64,000 nt of DNA from Kineococcus mangrovi (GCF_041320705.1 NZ_JBGGTQ010000001.1:248001-312000), one strand, 5' to 3'; shown: positions 10,503 to 19,025, counted from the first letter of the stretch. The notes: generated by a model not told the origin, from the letters alone. A program made the numbers and translations.

Positions 10503-11783
10503 ATGACCACGACCCCGTCGACCCCGTCGACCGCGACGAGCCCGTCGCGCCGAGTCGTCGTCACCGGGCTGGGCGCCACGACACCGCTCGGCGGCGACGT
10601 CCGCGCCAGCTGGGAGGCCGCGCTCGCCGGTCGCTCCGGAGCGCGCCCCATCACCGACGACTGGATCAACGAGTTCGAGCTCCCGGTGACCTTCGCCGCC
10701 ACGGCCGCCGTGCGCGCCGACAGCGTGCTGGAGCGCCGCGAGATCAAGCGCCTGGACCCCTCCCAGCAGTTCGCCGTGATCGCCGCGCGCGAGGCGTGGG
10801 CCGACGCCGGCTCCCCCGACGTCGACCCGCTGCGCCTCGGCTCGGTCGTGGCCACGGGCATCGGCGGCATCTGGACGCTGCTGACGGCCTACGACACGCT
10901 CAAGGACAAGGGCGCCCGCCGCGTCCTGCCCCTCACCGTGCCGATGCTCATGGCCAACGGCCCGACGGCCGCCATCAGCATCGAGTTCACCGCCCGCGCC
11001 GGGGCGCACACCCCCGTCAGCGCGTGCGCCTCGGGCGCCGAGGCCATCGCCTACGGCGCGGAGATGATCCGTTCCGGGCGCGCCGACATCGTCATCTGCG
11101 GTGGCACCGAGGCGGCGATCCACCCGCTGCCCATCGCCTCCTTCACCTCGATGCACGCCATGTCCAAGCGCAACGAGGACCCCGAGCGCGCCTCGCGGCC
11201 CTTCGACACCGCCCGCGACGGCTTCGTCCTCGGCGAGGGTGCCGGGATCCTCGTCCTGGAGTCCGAGGAGCACGCCCTGGCCCGCGGGGCCCGGGTCTAC
11301 GCCGACGTCCTCGGCACCGGCCTGTCGGCCGACGCCTACCACGTCGCGGCCCCCGAGCCGGAGGGTGCGGGCGTCAGCCGCGCCATCCTCGACGGGCTGC
11401 GCCAGGCGGGCGTGAGCGCCTCGGACATCCACCACGTCAACGCCCACGCCACGTCCACACCCGTCGGCGACGTGGCCGAGGACAAGGGGCTGCGGCTGGC
11501 CCTCGGCGACGCCGTGGACGGGATCGCCGTGTCCGCGACCAAGTCGATGACCGGTCACCTGCTCGGCGCGGCCGGGGCCGTGGAGAGCATCTTCACGATC
11601 CTCGCCCTGCGCGAGCGGATGGCCCCGCCGACGATCAACGTCGACGACATCGACCCCGAGGTGACGCTGGACGTCGTGCGCAAGGACCCGCGCCCGTTGC
11701 CGGCCACCGGCACGCTCGTCGGCCTGAACAACGCCTTCGGCTTCGGCGGGCACAACGTCAGCGCGGTGTTCGCCTCCCGCTGA
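10503..11783 (+). CDS. fabF: Beta-ketoacyl-ACP synthase II
   Basis: 426 residues. This condensing enzyme elongates acyl-ACP with malonyl-ACP. The Cys-His-His set is complete: Cys175 in VSACASGAEA, His315 in HVNAHATSTPVGD and His352 in SMTGHLLGAAGA. C-terminal NNAFGFGGHNVSAVF is typical. ATG 10503 follows CAGGAGGAGC. It ends the fatty-acid cluster and is convergent with the DUF3145 gene. Confidence 0.97.
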   Translation: MTTTPSTPSTATSPSRRVVVTGLGATTPLGGDVRASWEAALAGRSGARPITDDWINEFELPVTFAATAAVRADSVLERREIKRLDPSQQFAVIAAREAWADAGSPDVDPLRLGSVVATGIGGIWTLLTAYDTLKDKGARRVLPLTVPMLMANGPTAAISIEFTARAGAHTPVSACASGAEAIAYGAEMIRSGRADIVICGGTEAAIHPLPIASFTSMHAMSKRNEDPERASRPFDTARDGFVLGEGAGILVLESEEHALARGARVYADVLGTGLSADAYHVAAPEPEGAGVSRAILDGLRQAGVSASDIHHVNAHATSTPVGDVAEDKGLRLALGDAVDGIAVSATKSMTGHLLGAAGAVESIFTILALRERMAPPTINVDDIDPEVTLDVVRKDPRPLPATGTLVGLNNAFGFGGHNVSAVFASR

Positions 11784-11811
11784 CGGGCGCTCCGCCGGGG
11801 AGGGCTCGCCG

Positions 11812-11838
11812 TCCGGCGCCCGGGCTCCGGCGCCCGGG
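11812..11838. repeat. Tandem 13-base repeat and hairpin between convergent genes
   Basis: TCCGGCGCCCGGG occurs twice, separated by one base. The two GGCGCC units can pair into a hairpin with an 8-base loop. It lies between the fabF and DUF3145 stops, so a two-way terminator is plausible. No T tract is seen. Confidence 0.4.
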
Positions 11839-11878
11839 TCGCCGGCGGGTCCGCTCGCCGTGAGCTGCTGCGGGACCC

Positions 11879-12385
11879 TCAGCCGACCTGGTGCAGCCAG
11901 CGCACGGGCGTGTCGTCCCCGGCGTGGCGGAACGCCTCCAGCTCGCAGTCCCAGGCCTCCCCGACGGCGAGCGCGAGGGCGCGCCGGGCCCCGCCGGCGT
12001 CGCCGGAGCTGAGCAGGTCCATCGCGGCGCGCACGCGGTCCTCGGCCACCTGCACGTTGCCGTGCACGTCCGTGGCGGCGTGGTAGATGCCCAGGGCCGG
12101 GGTGTGGCTCCACCGGCCGCCGTCGCAGCCCTGCGACGGTTCCTCGGTGACCTCGAAGCGCAGGTGGGCCCAGCCGCGCAGGGCCGACGCCAGCAACGCC
12201 CCGGTGCCCTGCGGCGCCTGCCAGGAGTACTCCGCCCGCAGGCAGCCCGCAGCGACCGGCTGACCCGTCCACTCGAAGGACGCGCGCACGCCGAGGACAC
12301 CGCCGACCGCCCACTCGATGTGCGGGAGGAGCGCTCGCGGTGCGGAGTGCACGAAGAGCACGCCGCGGGTCGTCGCACCGGACAT
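11879..12385 (-). CDS. DUF3145 family protein
   Basis: 168 residues of the actinobacterial DUF3145 family, of unknown function. The characteristic start TTRGVLFVHSAPRALLPHIEWAVGGVLG is followed by WTGQPVAAGCLRAEYSWQAPQGTGA, a central LRFEVTEEPSQGCDGGRWSHTPALGIYHAATDVHGN, and a helical C-terminus ending DDTPVRWLHQVG. ATG 12385 is supported by GGAGAC upstream. The gene faces the fab cluster and is conserved beside it in other actinobacteria. No catalytic motif is evident. Confidence 0.85.
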   Translation of the reverse strand: MSGATTRGVLFVHSAPRALLPHIEWAVGGVLGVRASFEWTGQPVAAGCLRAEYSWQAPQGTGALLASALRGWAHLRFEVTEEPSQGCDGGRWSHTPALGIYHAATDVHGNVQVAEDRVRAAMDLLSSGDAGGARRALALAVGEAWDCELEAFRHAGDDTPVRWLHQVG

Positions 12386-12622
12386 GCCGTTGTCTCCTTC
12401 TGCGTCGGTGTGAGGAACGTCTTCCCCTACGACCTCACGTCACGCAGAACGACTGGCAGTGGTGTCCCAACTACACGTCGTGTTGCTTCGTTCCGGGGTC
12501 ATCATGCCTCACGGATCACGCCGGGGACCACAACGCCACGACACCTCCACGCTCAAGTTCTGCGCACCGCTGCCGATGGACCTCTGGCACCGCACCACCC
12601 GCAGCCGACGGAGGGACCCCGC

Positions 12623-13048
12623 GTGGACGACCAGCTCACCCAGCCCGCGGCGCGCCCGGCCGCGGGCGAGATCTCCGAGGTCATCCGGCCCGCGGCGATC
12701 GTGCCCGAGGAGGCCGCCCGCTCCGTCCTCGTCGAGCTCGCCCTGCGCGACGTGCAGAACGGCGGTGTCTGGCAGGCCGGCCCGTCGCTGTGGAGCCGCT
12801 ACGACCGCCCGTGGCACGGTCCCGACAACGCGGCCGGGGCCGAGCTCATCGGCCGCGTCCACGTCGCCTACGGCACCCCCACCAAGTACGAGATCACGAT
12901 CTACCGCGTGACCGTGACCCTCTTCGGCAGCCAGCTCGGCTGGAGCGTGGAGTCGCTGTGCGACGAGGCGCTCGGGCACGGCGGCCTGCGCCTGCAGGAC
13001 TGCCCGCGGGCGACCATGGCGACGCCCCCGCCGCCGTTCCGGGGCTGA
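12623..13048 (+). CDS. Unrecognised small soluble protein
   Basis: 141 residues. There is no signal peptide or membrane segment. A mixed fold is suggested by VLVELALRDVQNGGVWQ, WSRYDRPWHGPDNAAGAELIGRVHVAYGTPTKYEITIYRV and a C-terminal SQLGWSVESLCDEALGHGGLRLQDCPRA. GTG 12623 has GGAGGG ending 7 bases upstream and gives a compact protein; the frame is open much further 5' but without a ribosome site. I do not recognise the family. It is separated from the divergent DUF3145 gene by 237 bases and followed 33 bases later by another unknown gene. Confidence 0.7.
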   Translation: MDDQLTQPAARPAAGEISEVIRPAAIVPEEAARSVLVELALRDVQNGGVWQAGPSLWSRYDRPWHGPDNAAGAELIGRVHVAYGTPTKYEITIYRVTVTLFGSQLGWSVESLCDEALGHGGLRLQDCPRATMATPPPPFRG

Positions 13049-13081
13049 GCGCAGCGCGGGGACCGGTGGCACGATCTCCCC

Positions 13082-13729
13082 GTGCCAGATCCCGTCCCCC
13101 CACCCCGCCGGCACCACCGTCCCGCCCTGCCCGGTGACGAGGCCATCGTCGCCCTGTCCGGCGGCGTGGACCCCTCCGCGGTCCAGGAGGCCGCGCACGC
13201 CGCGGCCAGCGCCCTCGTCCACGGCGCGCGCAGCGCCCAGGACGCCGAGGTCACCCGCCGCGTGGTCCGGCTGGCCCAGGACGAGGGCCTGGAGGTCATC
13301 GCCGACCTGTGGGCCGACGCCCCCGCCGACTCCCTCGCCGGGGCCCTGTGGCGGCTCTACGTGCTGCGCACGTGGGTGCACCGCCAGCCCGTCGCGGTGT
13401 CCCGCCAGTACGCCGAGGGTCGCCGGCACGCCCCCGTCCTGGAGGTCGTCGCCGGTGTCGCCGACCCGCCCGGCCCGCAGGAGGTGGCGACGGTCGTCGA
13501 CCAGGTCCTGCGCGGGGTCGCCGAGGGCGACTTCGCCGTGACCCTCGAGCGCGCCGCCGCGTTCTGCCGCATCCTCGCGATCGGGCGCGCCCACCACGCC
13601 GACTCCGGTTGGACCGCGGCGGAGGACGAGGCCGGGGCGGCCCTGACGCGTTCGGCCGCGCGGCTGGTGCGCACCGCCGAGCAGCTCGAGCACGTCGCCG
13701 TCCGGTGGCGCGCCGGCGAGCTCGGCTGA
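13082..13729 (+). CDS. Unrecognised Ala/Arg-rich helical protein
   Basis: 215 residues. A Pro-rich N-terminus is followed by a helical domain (SAVQEAAHAAASALVHGARSAQDAEVTRRVVRLA, GALWRLYVLRTWVHRQP, DFAVTLERAAAFCRILAIGRA). No membrane segment, signal or catalytic motif is seen. GTG 13082 lacks a ribosome site but sits 6 bases after CACGAT, so it may be leaderless. The codon pattern is normal for the genome, supporting a real gene. Function is unknown. Confidence 0.7.
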   Translation: MPDPVPPPRRHHRPALPGDEAIVALSGGVDPSAVQEAAHAAASALVHGARSAQDAEVTRRVVRLAQDEGLEVIADLWADAPADSLAGALWRLYVLRTWVHRQPVAVSRQYAEGRRHAPVLEVVAGVADPPGPQEVATVVDQVLRGVAEGDFAVTLERAAAFCRILAIGRAHHADSGWTAAEDEAGAALTRSAARLVRTAEQLEHVAVRWRAGELG

Positions 13730-13761
13730 CCCGCGGGCTGCGCCCGGGCCGGACCGCTCGT

Positions 13762-13856
13762 TACAATGGGAGCGCGCCGGGCCGTGGTAGCCCCGGGTCC
13801 CAAATTGAAGCCGCTACGAGCGGCCGTGCGCCGTGAGGCGCTTCCCGGTCCGGCGC
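13762..13856 (+). ncRNA. Candidate structured small RNA
   Basis: A near-consensus -10, TACAAT (13762-13767), stands in a 131-base gap between two converging genes where no gene start follows. Downstream bases can form several hairpins: GTAGC...GCTAC, GCCGCT-ACG-AGCGGC and GCGCC-GTGA-GGCGC. An AT-rich CAAATTGAAG lies in between. No coding frame with a ribosome site is evident. The transcript would end near or antisense to the 3' end of efeB. No -35 is apparent and no known RNA family is recognised. Confidence 0.35.
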
Positions 13857-13860
13857 ACCC

Positions 13861-15117
13861 TCAGCTGAACAACCCCGCACCCCACGCACCGCCGGGCCGC
13901 ACGCCGGGCGGGCAGGCGAAGATCCCCGACCCGGTGTGCTTGAGGTACTCCGTCAGCGCATCCTGCGACCCGAGCTTGCGCTGCACCGGCACGAACTGCT
14001 GGTGCGGGTCGTTGCCGAAGACGATGAAGAACAGCCCGGCGTCGAGCTGACCCGTCGCGAGGTCCAGCCCGTCGGTGTAGGAGTAGCCGCGCCGCAGCAT
14101 CTTCACCCCGCCGTTGGTCTCCGGCGCCGCGAGCCGCACGTGCGCGGCGACGTCGATGGCCGGCTTCCCGCCGACGGTCCTGTCCAGGTCCAGGGCGTCG
14201 AACTCCCCCGTCCCCGACAGCGGGGCCCCGGACTCCTTGGCGCGCCCGATGACCCGCTCCTGCTCCCCGAGCGGGGCGCGGTCCCAGGACTCGACGAGCA
14301 TGCGGATGCGGCGCGCCACGAGGTACGTCCCGCCGCGCATCCACTCCTGGTCCACCGCGGGCGCACCCCGGCCACCGACCCAGACGAACTCCTCGAGGTC
14401 GGCGGTGTCCTCGGCGCGCACGTTGGCGGTGCCGTCCTTGAACCCCATGAGGTTGCGCGGGGTGGACTGCGCGGTCGAGGTCGTCGACGTGCGCCCGAAA
14501 CCGAGCTGCATCCACCGCACGCGCACCGTTCCGCGCCCGATGCGGACGAGGTTGCGCACGGCGTGGAAGGCGACCTGCGGGTCGTCCGCGCAGGCCTGCA
14601 GGCACAGGTCGCCGCCCACCTTCGTCGGGTCCAGCTGTTCCCCCGGCAGCGCCGGCAGTTCCTCCAGCGCCGCGGGCCTGCGGTCGGCGAGGCCGAACCG
14701 CTCGTCGAACAGCGACGGTCCGTACCCGAGGGTCACGGTGAGGTTGGCGGCGGGCAGTTCGTGCGCCTCGCCGGTGTCCTGGGGCGGCTCCTCGGCCGCC
14801 CCGCCGACCCCGCCCGGGCCCCCGACCGGGACGCCCGTCGTCATCGTCGCGGCGGCGGCGCTCCAGCGCTGCAGCACGTCGGCGAGGTCGCCCACCCGCC
14901 GCGTCGTGACGTCGAGGGCGGCGAAGACGAGCGAGTCCTGCGCCGGGGTGGTGATCCCGGCCTGCCGGTCCCCGTGGAAGGCGACGGTGCGCGCGGGTGC
15001 GGGCGAACCGGCGGCCGGGCGGGAGGCGAGGGCGCCGGCACCGGCCCCGATCCCGCCGGCCCCGAGGACCGCGGCCCCGGTGAGGACACCGCGCCGGCTG
15101 GGCCGGGTCGAGCTCAC
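13861..15117 (-). CDS. efeB: Deferrochelatase/peroxidase EfeB (DyP-type), Tat-exported
   Basis: 418 residues. A twin-arginine signal (SRRGVLTGAAVLGAGGIGAG) begins the protein, so it should be exported folded with heme. The DyP motif GFKDGTANV is at residues 225-231. Other family blocks such as RRIRMLVESWDR, RRGYSYTDGLD and FIVFGNDP are visible. EfeB oxidises ferrous iron or releases iron from heme for uptake through EfeU. It lies 10 bases after efeO in the efeU-efeO-efeB operon. GTG 15117 overlaps no neighbour. Confidence 0.94.
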   Translation of the reverse strand: MSSTRPSRRGVLTGAAVLGAGGIGAGAGALASRPAAGSPAPARTVAFHGDRQAGITTPAQDSLVFAALDVTTRRVGDLADVLQRWSAAAATMTTGVPVGGPGGVGGAAEEPPQDTGEAHELPAANLTVTLGYGPSLFDERFGLADRRPAALEELPALPGEQLDPTKVGGDLCLQACADDPQVAFHAVRNLVRIGRGTVRVRWMQLGFGRTSTTSTAQSTPRNLMGFKDGTANVRAEDTADLEEFVWVGGRGAPAVDQEWMRGGTYLVARRIRMLVESWDRAPLGEQERVIGRAKESGAPLSGTGEFDALDLDRTVGGKPAIDVAAHVRLAAPETNGGVKMLRRGYSYTDGLDLATGQLDAGLFFIVFGNDPHQQFVPVQRKLGSQDALTEYLKHTGSGIFACPPGVRPGGAWGAGLFS

Positions 15118-15127
15118 GGCCGGGCCC

Positions 15128-16279
15128 TCAGCGGTCCGCCGCGCCGACGACCTTGCCCGAGACCTGCGAGAGCGGTTCGGCGAGGGCGTCGACGGCCGTG
15201 GCGAGGTCCCTGACCTGCTCGGGCGTCAGCTCGGTGTAGAGGGCGTAGCCCGAGCCGCGCCGGTACGGTGCGAGGGCGTCCTCGACGTCCTCGAACCGGG
15301 CCTGGATGGTGGCGACGAGGTCGGCGTCGGTGACCTGCAGCGCGGGGGTCAGCAGGTCGAACGCCTTCCGGGAACCCTCGACGTTGGCCGCGAAGTCGAG
15401 CAGGTCGAGGTGGGAGTAGGCCTCCTCCTCCCCCGTGACCTTGGAGTTGGCGACCTCGTCGAGGAGACCGGAGGCGCCGTTGGCGAGGTCGGCCGGCTGG
15501 TAGGTCGTCGTCTGCACGAGCGTGTTCAGCTGCGCCACGTCGGCGACCAGCTGCCGGGCCACCGGGGCCGTGCCCTCGGTGGTCCCCTCCTCGAAGAGCG
15601 CCTGCTCGATGCGGTGGAACCCGGTCCAGGTCGCGGGGTCGGCCACGTCGGCGATGCGGGCGTCGATCCTCGGGTCGAGGTCGCCGAAGCTCTCCGCGAC
15701 CGGCTCGATGCGCTCGTAGGGCGCGCGGGCCGGCCCGTAGAGCTCCTTGGCCCTGGCGACGTCACCGGCCTCGACCGCGGCGGCGAAGGCGTCCGTCGCG
15801 GCGACGAGGTCGGCGACCTGCTCCTTGACGTAGTCCTGGTAACCGCTGGTGGCCGCGGCGAACAGCGGGTCCTCGGTGCTGCTCGGGGCCGATCCCGTGA
15901 CGGTGAACGTCGAGGTCTCGGTGGCGGCGTTGGGGCACTGGATCGTGTACTCACCGGCTTCGAGCTGCAGGGAGAACGTGCCCGTCAGCCCGGGGGTGAG
16001 GTTCTCCCGCTCCCCGATGATCCGACCGCCGGAGTTCACCAGCTCGGCCTCGGTGACGGCGCCGGCCCCGGAGTTCACGACCTCGAACGACGCGGGCCCG
16101 GCGGGCACGGAGTTCGGCTCGGCCGTGCAGCCGTCGTCGGTGAGGGTGACCTTGACGGTCCCGTCCGCCGCACCGCCGCCGGAGGGGTCGTCGGCGGCGG
16201 TGGACCCGCCGCTGCAGGCGACGAGCAGGAGCAGCGGGGCCGTGGCGAGCGCGAGCAGGGGACGGGACGTGCGGATCAC
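15128..16279 (-). CDS. efeO: Iron uptake lipoprotein EfeO (cupredoxin plus imelysin-type domain)
   Basis: 383 residues. A lipoprotein signal ends in LLLLVAC with Cys22 as the lipidated residue. An N-terminal cupredoxin-like domain (about residues 40-130, with a single Cys in YTIQCPNAA) precedes the EfeO peptidase-M75-like domain with YERIEPVAESFGDLDPRIDAR and GFHRIEQALF. GTG 16279 is 5 bases after GGAGAGG, which decides the start over the much longer open frame. EfeO is thought to bind ferrous/ferric iron outside the membrane and pass it to EfeU. Middle gene of efeUOB. Confidence 0.94.
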   Translation of the reverse strand: MIRTSRPLLALATAPLLLLVACSGGSTAADDPSGGGAADGTVKVTLTDDGCTAEPNSVPAGPASFEVVNSGAGAVTEAELVNSGGRIIGERENLTPGLTGTFSLQLEAGEYTIQCPNAATETSTFTVTGSAPSSTEDPLFAAATSGYQDYVKEQVADLVAATDAFAAAVEAGDVARAKELYGPARAPYERIEPVAESFGDLDPRIDARIADVADPATWTGFHRIEQALFEEGTTEGTAPVARQLVADVAQLNTLVQTTTYQPADLANGASGLLDEVANSKVTGEEEAYSHLDLLDFAANVEGSRKAFDLLTPALQVTDADLVATIQARFEDVEDALAPYRRGSGYALYTELTPEQVRDLATAVDALAEPLSQVSGKVVGAADR

Positions 16280-16305
16280 GGGGACCTCTCCGGGTGCAGG
16301 GGGTT

Positions 16306-17136
16306 TCAGGCGGTGACGCGCTGCGGGGCGGCGCTGCGCGTCCGGGGCCGCAGGACGACGACGAGCATGGGGACGAGGTAGACGGCCCAGCCGACGAGTT
16401 CGGCGGCCGTGGGCCGGGGCTGCCAGCCGAGGACCCCGGTGAACAGCGCCGAGCGGACGGTGCCGGGGGTGACGACGGCGGTGAGGTCGAGGACCCGCTG
16501 CTGACCGGCGAGCAACCAGCCGGCCTCGTGGGCGGTGTGCGCGGCCGACATCACGAGCCCCGCGGCGACGAGGACGAGCACGACACCCGTGACGCGGAAG
16601 AGCCGGCCGAGGTCGATCCGGACCCCACCGCGGTAGATCAGGTACCCGAGCACGACCGCCAGCACGATCCCGAGGCTCGCCCCGAGCGCGCCCTGGGCGT
16701 TGCTGCCCGAGGCCTGGTAGGTGGCGAGCAGGAAGACCGACGTCTCCAGCCCTTCGCGCAGGACGGCGAGGAAGGCCATGGCGACGAGGGCCCACGACGA
16801 CCCCCGAGCCAGCGCCGAGGACGCCGAGGCCTCCAGGTCGGCGCGGACCGTGCGGGCGTTGCGGGTCGTCCAGACGATCATCCAGGTGACCATCGCCACC
16901 GCGACGAGAGCCAGCACCGTCTCCAGCTGCTCCTGCTGACGCTGGGGCAGGGACTGCGTCACGGCCTGCAGCGCGGCGGCCGCGCCGACGCACAGCAGCA
17001 CGGCGGCCAGCACCCCGGCCCACACGAACCGCAGGGCCCGTCGCTCCCCGCGCTGGACGAGGAAGGCCGAGACGATGCCGACGATGAGCGAGGCCTCCAG
17101 CCCCTCCCGCAGTCCGATGACGAACGTGGGGAGCAC
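16306..17136 (-). CDS. efeU: Iron permease EfeU (FTR1 family)
   Basis: 276 residues with seven hydrophobic segments. The two FTR1 iron-binding motifs REGLE occur at about residues 10-14 and 127-131. I prefer GTG 17136, giving the family-typical start MLPTFVIGLREGLEAS, because GGAGG lies 8 bases upstream; GTG 17145 would overlap that ribosome site. It is the first gene of efeUOB and its promoter carries an IdeR-like box. It transports iron oxidised by EfeB. Confidence 0.95.
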   Translation of the reverse strand: MLPTFVIGLREGLEASLIVGIVSAFLVQRGERRALRFVWAGVLAAVLLCVGAAAALQAVTQSLPQRQQEQLETVLALVAVAMVTWMIVWTTRNARTVRADLEASASSALARGSSWALVAMAFLAVLREGLETSVFLLATYQASGSNAQGALGASLGIVLAVVLGYLIYRGGVRIDLGRLFRVTGVVLVLVAAGLVMSAAHTAHEAGWLLAGQQRVLDLTAVVTPGTVRSALFTGVLGWQPRPTAAELVGWAVYLVPMLVVVLRPRTRSAAPQRVTA

Positions 17137-17174
17137 GGCGCGCACCTCCAGAGGAGTCCCAGGCCCGTTCCCGG

Positions 17175-17193
17175 TGAGGCGAGCCTCGCCGAA
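17175..17193. promoter_or_regulatory. IdeR/DtxR-like iron box in the efeU promoter
   Basis: TGAGGCGAGCCTCGCCGAA contains a perfect GGCGAG-C-CTCGCC palindrome and matches about 13 of 19 positions of the DtxR/IdeR consensus (TTAGGTTAGSCTAACCTAA). It directly follows, and overlaps by two bases, a TATCTT -10 (17192-17197, minus strand) for efeU. This placement suits repression by iron-loaded IdeR. Confidence 0.5.
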
Positions 17194-17236
17194 GATAGCG
17201 CCGCCTCACCTCACCTGAGCGGGACTGCCCGCGTGA

Positions 17237-17252
17237 TGTGTCTCACTTCACA
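17237..17252. promoter_or_regulatory. CRP/GlxR-like 16-bp site between efeU and ilvA
   Basis: TGTGTCTCACTTCACA matches the actinobacterial CRP pattern TGTGA-N6-TCACA at 9 of 10 fixed positions. It is about 100 bases upstream of both ilvA and the efeU start region. Confidence 0.4.
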
Positions 17253-17349
17253 CACACTGGAGGAACTCGGGACCGAGCCCCACGTTGAGACCTCCCTGTG
17301 CGCGACCCCTGGTGGTCAGCCGCCGGGCCCGCGAGGCAGGATCGACCCC

Positions 17350-18666
17350 ATGTCGATCGACGCCGTGCCGTCCCCCTCGCCCGCGCGAGCACCGGAGCGG
17401 GGACCGATCGCCCTGCCCACCGCCGCCGACGTCGAGGCCGCCGCCGCACGCCTGGCCGAGGTCGTCGTCCGCACCCCGCTCGCCACCAACAGCCGCTGGT
17501 CCGCCGAGCTCGACGCCCACGTGCGCGTCAAGCGCGAGGACCTGCAGGCCGTCCGCTCCTACAAGCTGCGCGGCGCCTACAACCTCGTCGCCCAGCTCGA
17601 CGCCGAGCAGCGCGGCCGCGGCGTCGTCACCGCCAGCGCCGGCAACCACGCGCAGGGCCTGGCGTACGCGTGCGCCGCCCTGCGGGTGCACGGGCGCATC
17701 TACGTCCCCCGCACCACCCCCCGCCAGAAGCGCGACCGCATCGCCGCCCTCGGCCAGGAGTTCGTCGAGACGATCGTGCTGGGCGACACCTACGACGACG
17801 CGGCCGCCGCGGCCGCGCAGGACGCCGTGCGGACCGGCGCCACGATGGTCCCCGCCTTCGACGACGCCCGCACCCTCACCGGCCAGGGCACCGTGGCCGT
17901 CGAGGTCGTCGAGCAGCTCGCCGCCCTCGGTGAGAACCCCCCCGACGTCCTCGTCGTGCCCGTCGGCGGCGGCGGCCTGCTCGCCGGGGTCCTGACGTGG
18001 GTGCGCGAGCGGCACCCGCACGTGCGCGTCGTCGGGGTGGAACCGCAGGGCGCGCCCTCCATGGCCGCCGCCCTCGCCGCCGGGCACCCGGTGCGCCTGG
18101 AGGACCTGGACACCTTCGTCGACGGCGCCTCGGTCCGCCGCGTCGGGGACGTCACGCACGCCGTCGTCGCCCAGCACCCCGTCGAGCTGGTCACCGTCCC
18201 CGAGGGGGCGATCTGCGTGGAGATGCTGGCGATGTACCAGACCGACGGCATCATCGCCGAACCCGCCGGGGCGCTCGCCACGGCGGCGCTCGCCGGCTAC
18301 GTGCGCGTGGAACCGGGCCAGGAGGTCGTCGCCGTCGTCTCCGGCGGCAACAACGACGTCTCCCGGTACGCCGAGATCATCGAGCGGGCGCTCGTGCACG
18401 AGGGGCGCAAGCACTACTTCCTCGTGGAGTTCCCCCAGGAGCCCGGGGCGCTGCGGCGGTTCCTCGACGAGGTGCTCGGCCCGGACGACGACATCACGCT
18501 GTTCGAGTACGTCAAGCGCAGCAACCGCGAGTTCGGCCCGGCCCTGGTCGGCATCGAGATCCCGTCCCAGGACGCGCTGCCGGGGTTGCTGGCGCGGATG
18601 GACGCCGCTCCCCCGACGTTCGAGAGGATCTCCGCCGACGACCCGCTGTACCGCTACCTGCTCTGA
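17350..18666 (+). CDS. ilvA: Threonine ammonia-lyase (threonine deaminase)
   Basis: 438 residues. This PLP enzyme converts threonine to 2-oxobutanoate, the first step to isoleucine. The PLP lysine is Lys72 in RSYKLRGAYN. The Asn and phosphate loops ASAGNHAQG and VVPVGGGGLLAG are present. The C-terminal ~90 residues (HYFLVEFPQEPGALRRFLDEVLG...) form one ACT-like regulatory domain, as in short-form IlvA. ATG 17350 lies 7 bases after CAGGAT and may be leaderless. Divergent from efeUOB. Confidence 0.94.
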   Translation: MSIDAVPSPSPARAPERGPIALPTAADVEAAAARLAEVVVRTPLATNSRWSAELDAHVRVKREDLQAVRSYKLRGAYNLVAQLDAEQRGRGVVTASAGNHAQGLAYACAALRVHGRIYVPRTTPRQKRDRIAALGQEFVETIVLGDTYDDAAAAAAQDAVRTGATMVPAFDDARTLTGQGTVAVEVVEQLAALGENPPDVLVVPVGGGGLLAGVLTWVRERHPHVRVVGVEPQGAPSMAAALAAGHPVRLEDLDTFVDGASVRRVGDVTHAVVAQHPVELVTVPEGAICVEMLAMYQTDGIIAEPAGALATAALAGYVRVEPGQEVVAVVSGGNNDVSRYAEIIERALVHEGRKHYFLVEFPQEPGALRRFLDEVLGPDDDITLFEYVKRSNREFGPALVGIEIPSQDALPGLLARMDAAPPTFERISADDPLYRYLL

Positions 18667-18704
18667 ACCGGAAGCCCCGGCCCCGCCCGGGCGTTGACGT
18701 CGTC

Positions 18705-18977
18705 GTGGTGGTCGAACTGTGGACGTCGGCGTTCTGCGCGCCGTGCCGGAGCGCGCGGCGGGTCGTGCAGCGCGCGGCCGAGCTCGTCCCCGAACTGCGC
18801 CCGGTCGAGGTCGACGTGGCCGCCGACGTCGAACGCGCTGCCGCCGAGGGGATCACGGGGACGCCGACCGTCGTGCTGCGAGACGGGGACGGGCGCGAGG
18901 TGTTCCGCGCGGCCGGGGTCCCGACCCTGCCGCAGCTGCTGTCCGCGGTCGCCTCGACCCTGCCGACCCGCACCTGA
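18705..18977 (+). CDS. Thioredoxin-like protein
   Basis: 90 residues. A minimal thioredoxin fold with the redox motif WTSAFCAPC and a cis-Pro loop TGTPTVVL. The family's WCGPC is replaced by FCAPC, so the redox potential may differ. GTG 18705 is chosen because the protein then starts directly with the first beta strand (VVVELW); the frame is open upstream through ilvA. It follows ilvA by 38 bases and may be co-transcribed. Confidence 0.8.
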   Translation: MVVELWTSAFCAPCRSARRVVQRAAELVPELRPVEVDVAADVERAAAEGITGTPTVVLRDGDGREVFRAAGVPTLPQLLSAVASTLPTRT

Positions 18978-19025
18978 GGGGCGGCTGCGCCCGAACGGTC
19001 CCGGGCCGCGACGACGGTCTGACGC

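Noticed and set aside
11812-11838. Possible CRISPR or direct-repeat array
   Set aside because: Only two copies of 13 bases with one base between; no spacers and no cas genes anywhere in the window.
17997-18977. A fused frame joining ilvA's end to the thioredoxin-like gene
   Set aside because: It is an alternate frame within ilvA that happens to stay open into the thioredoxin-like gene; only the last 90 codons look like protein.
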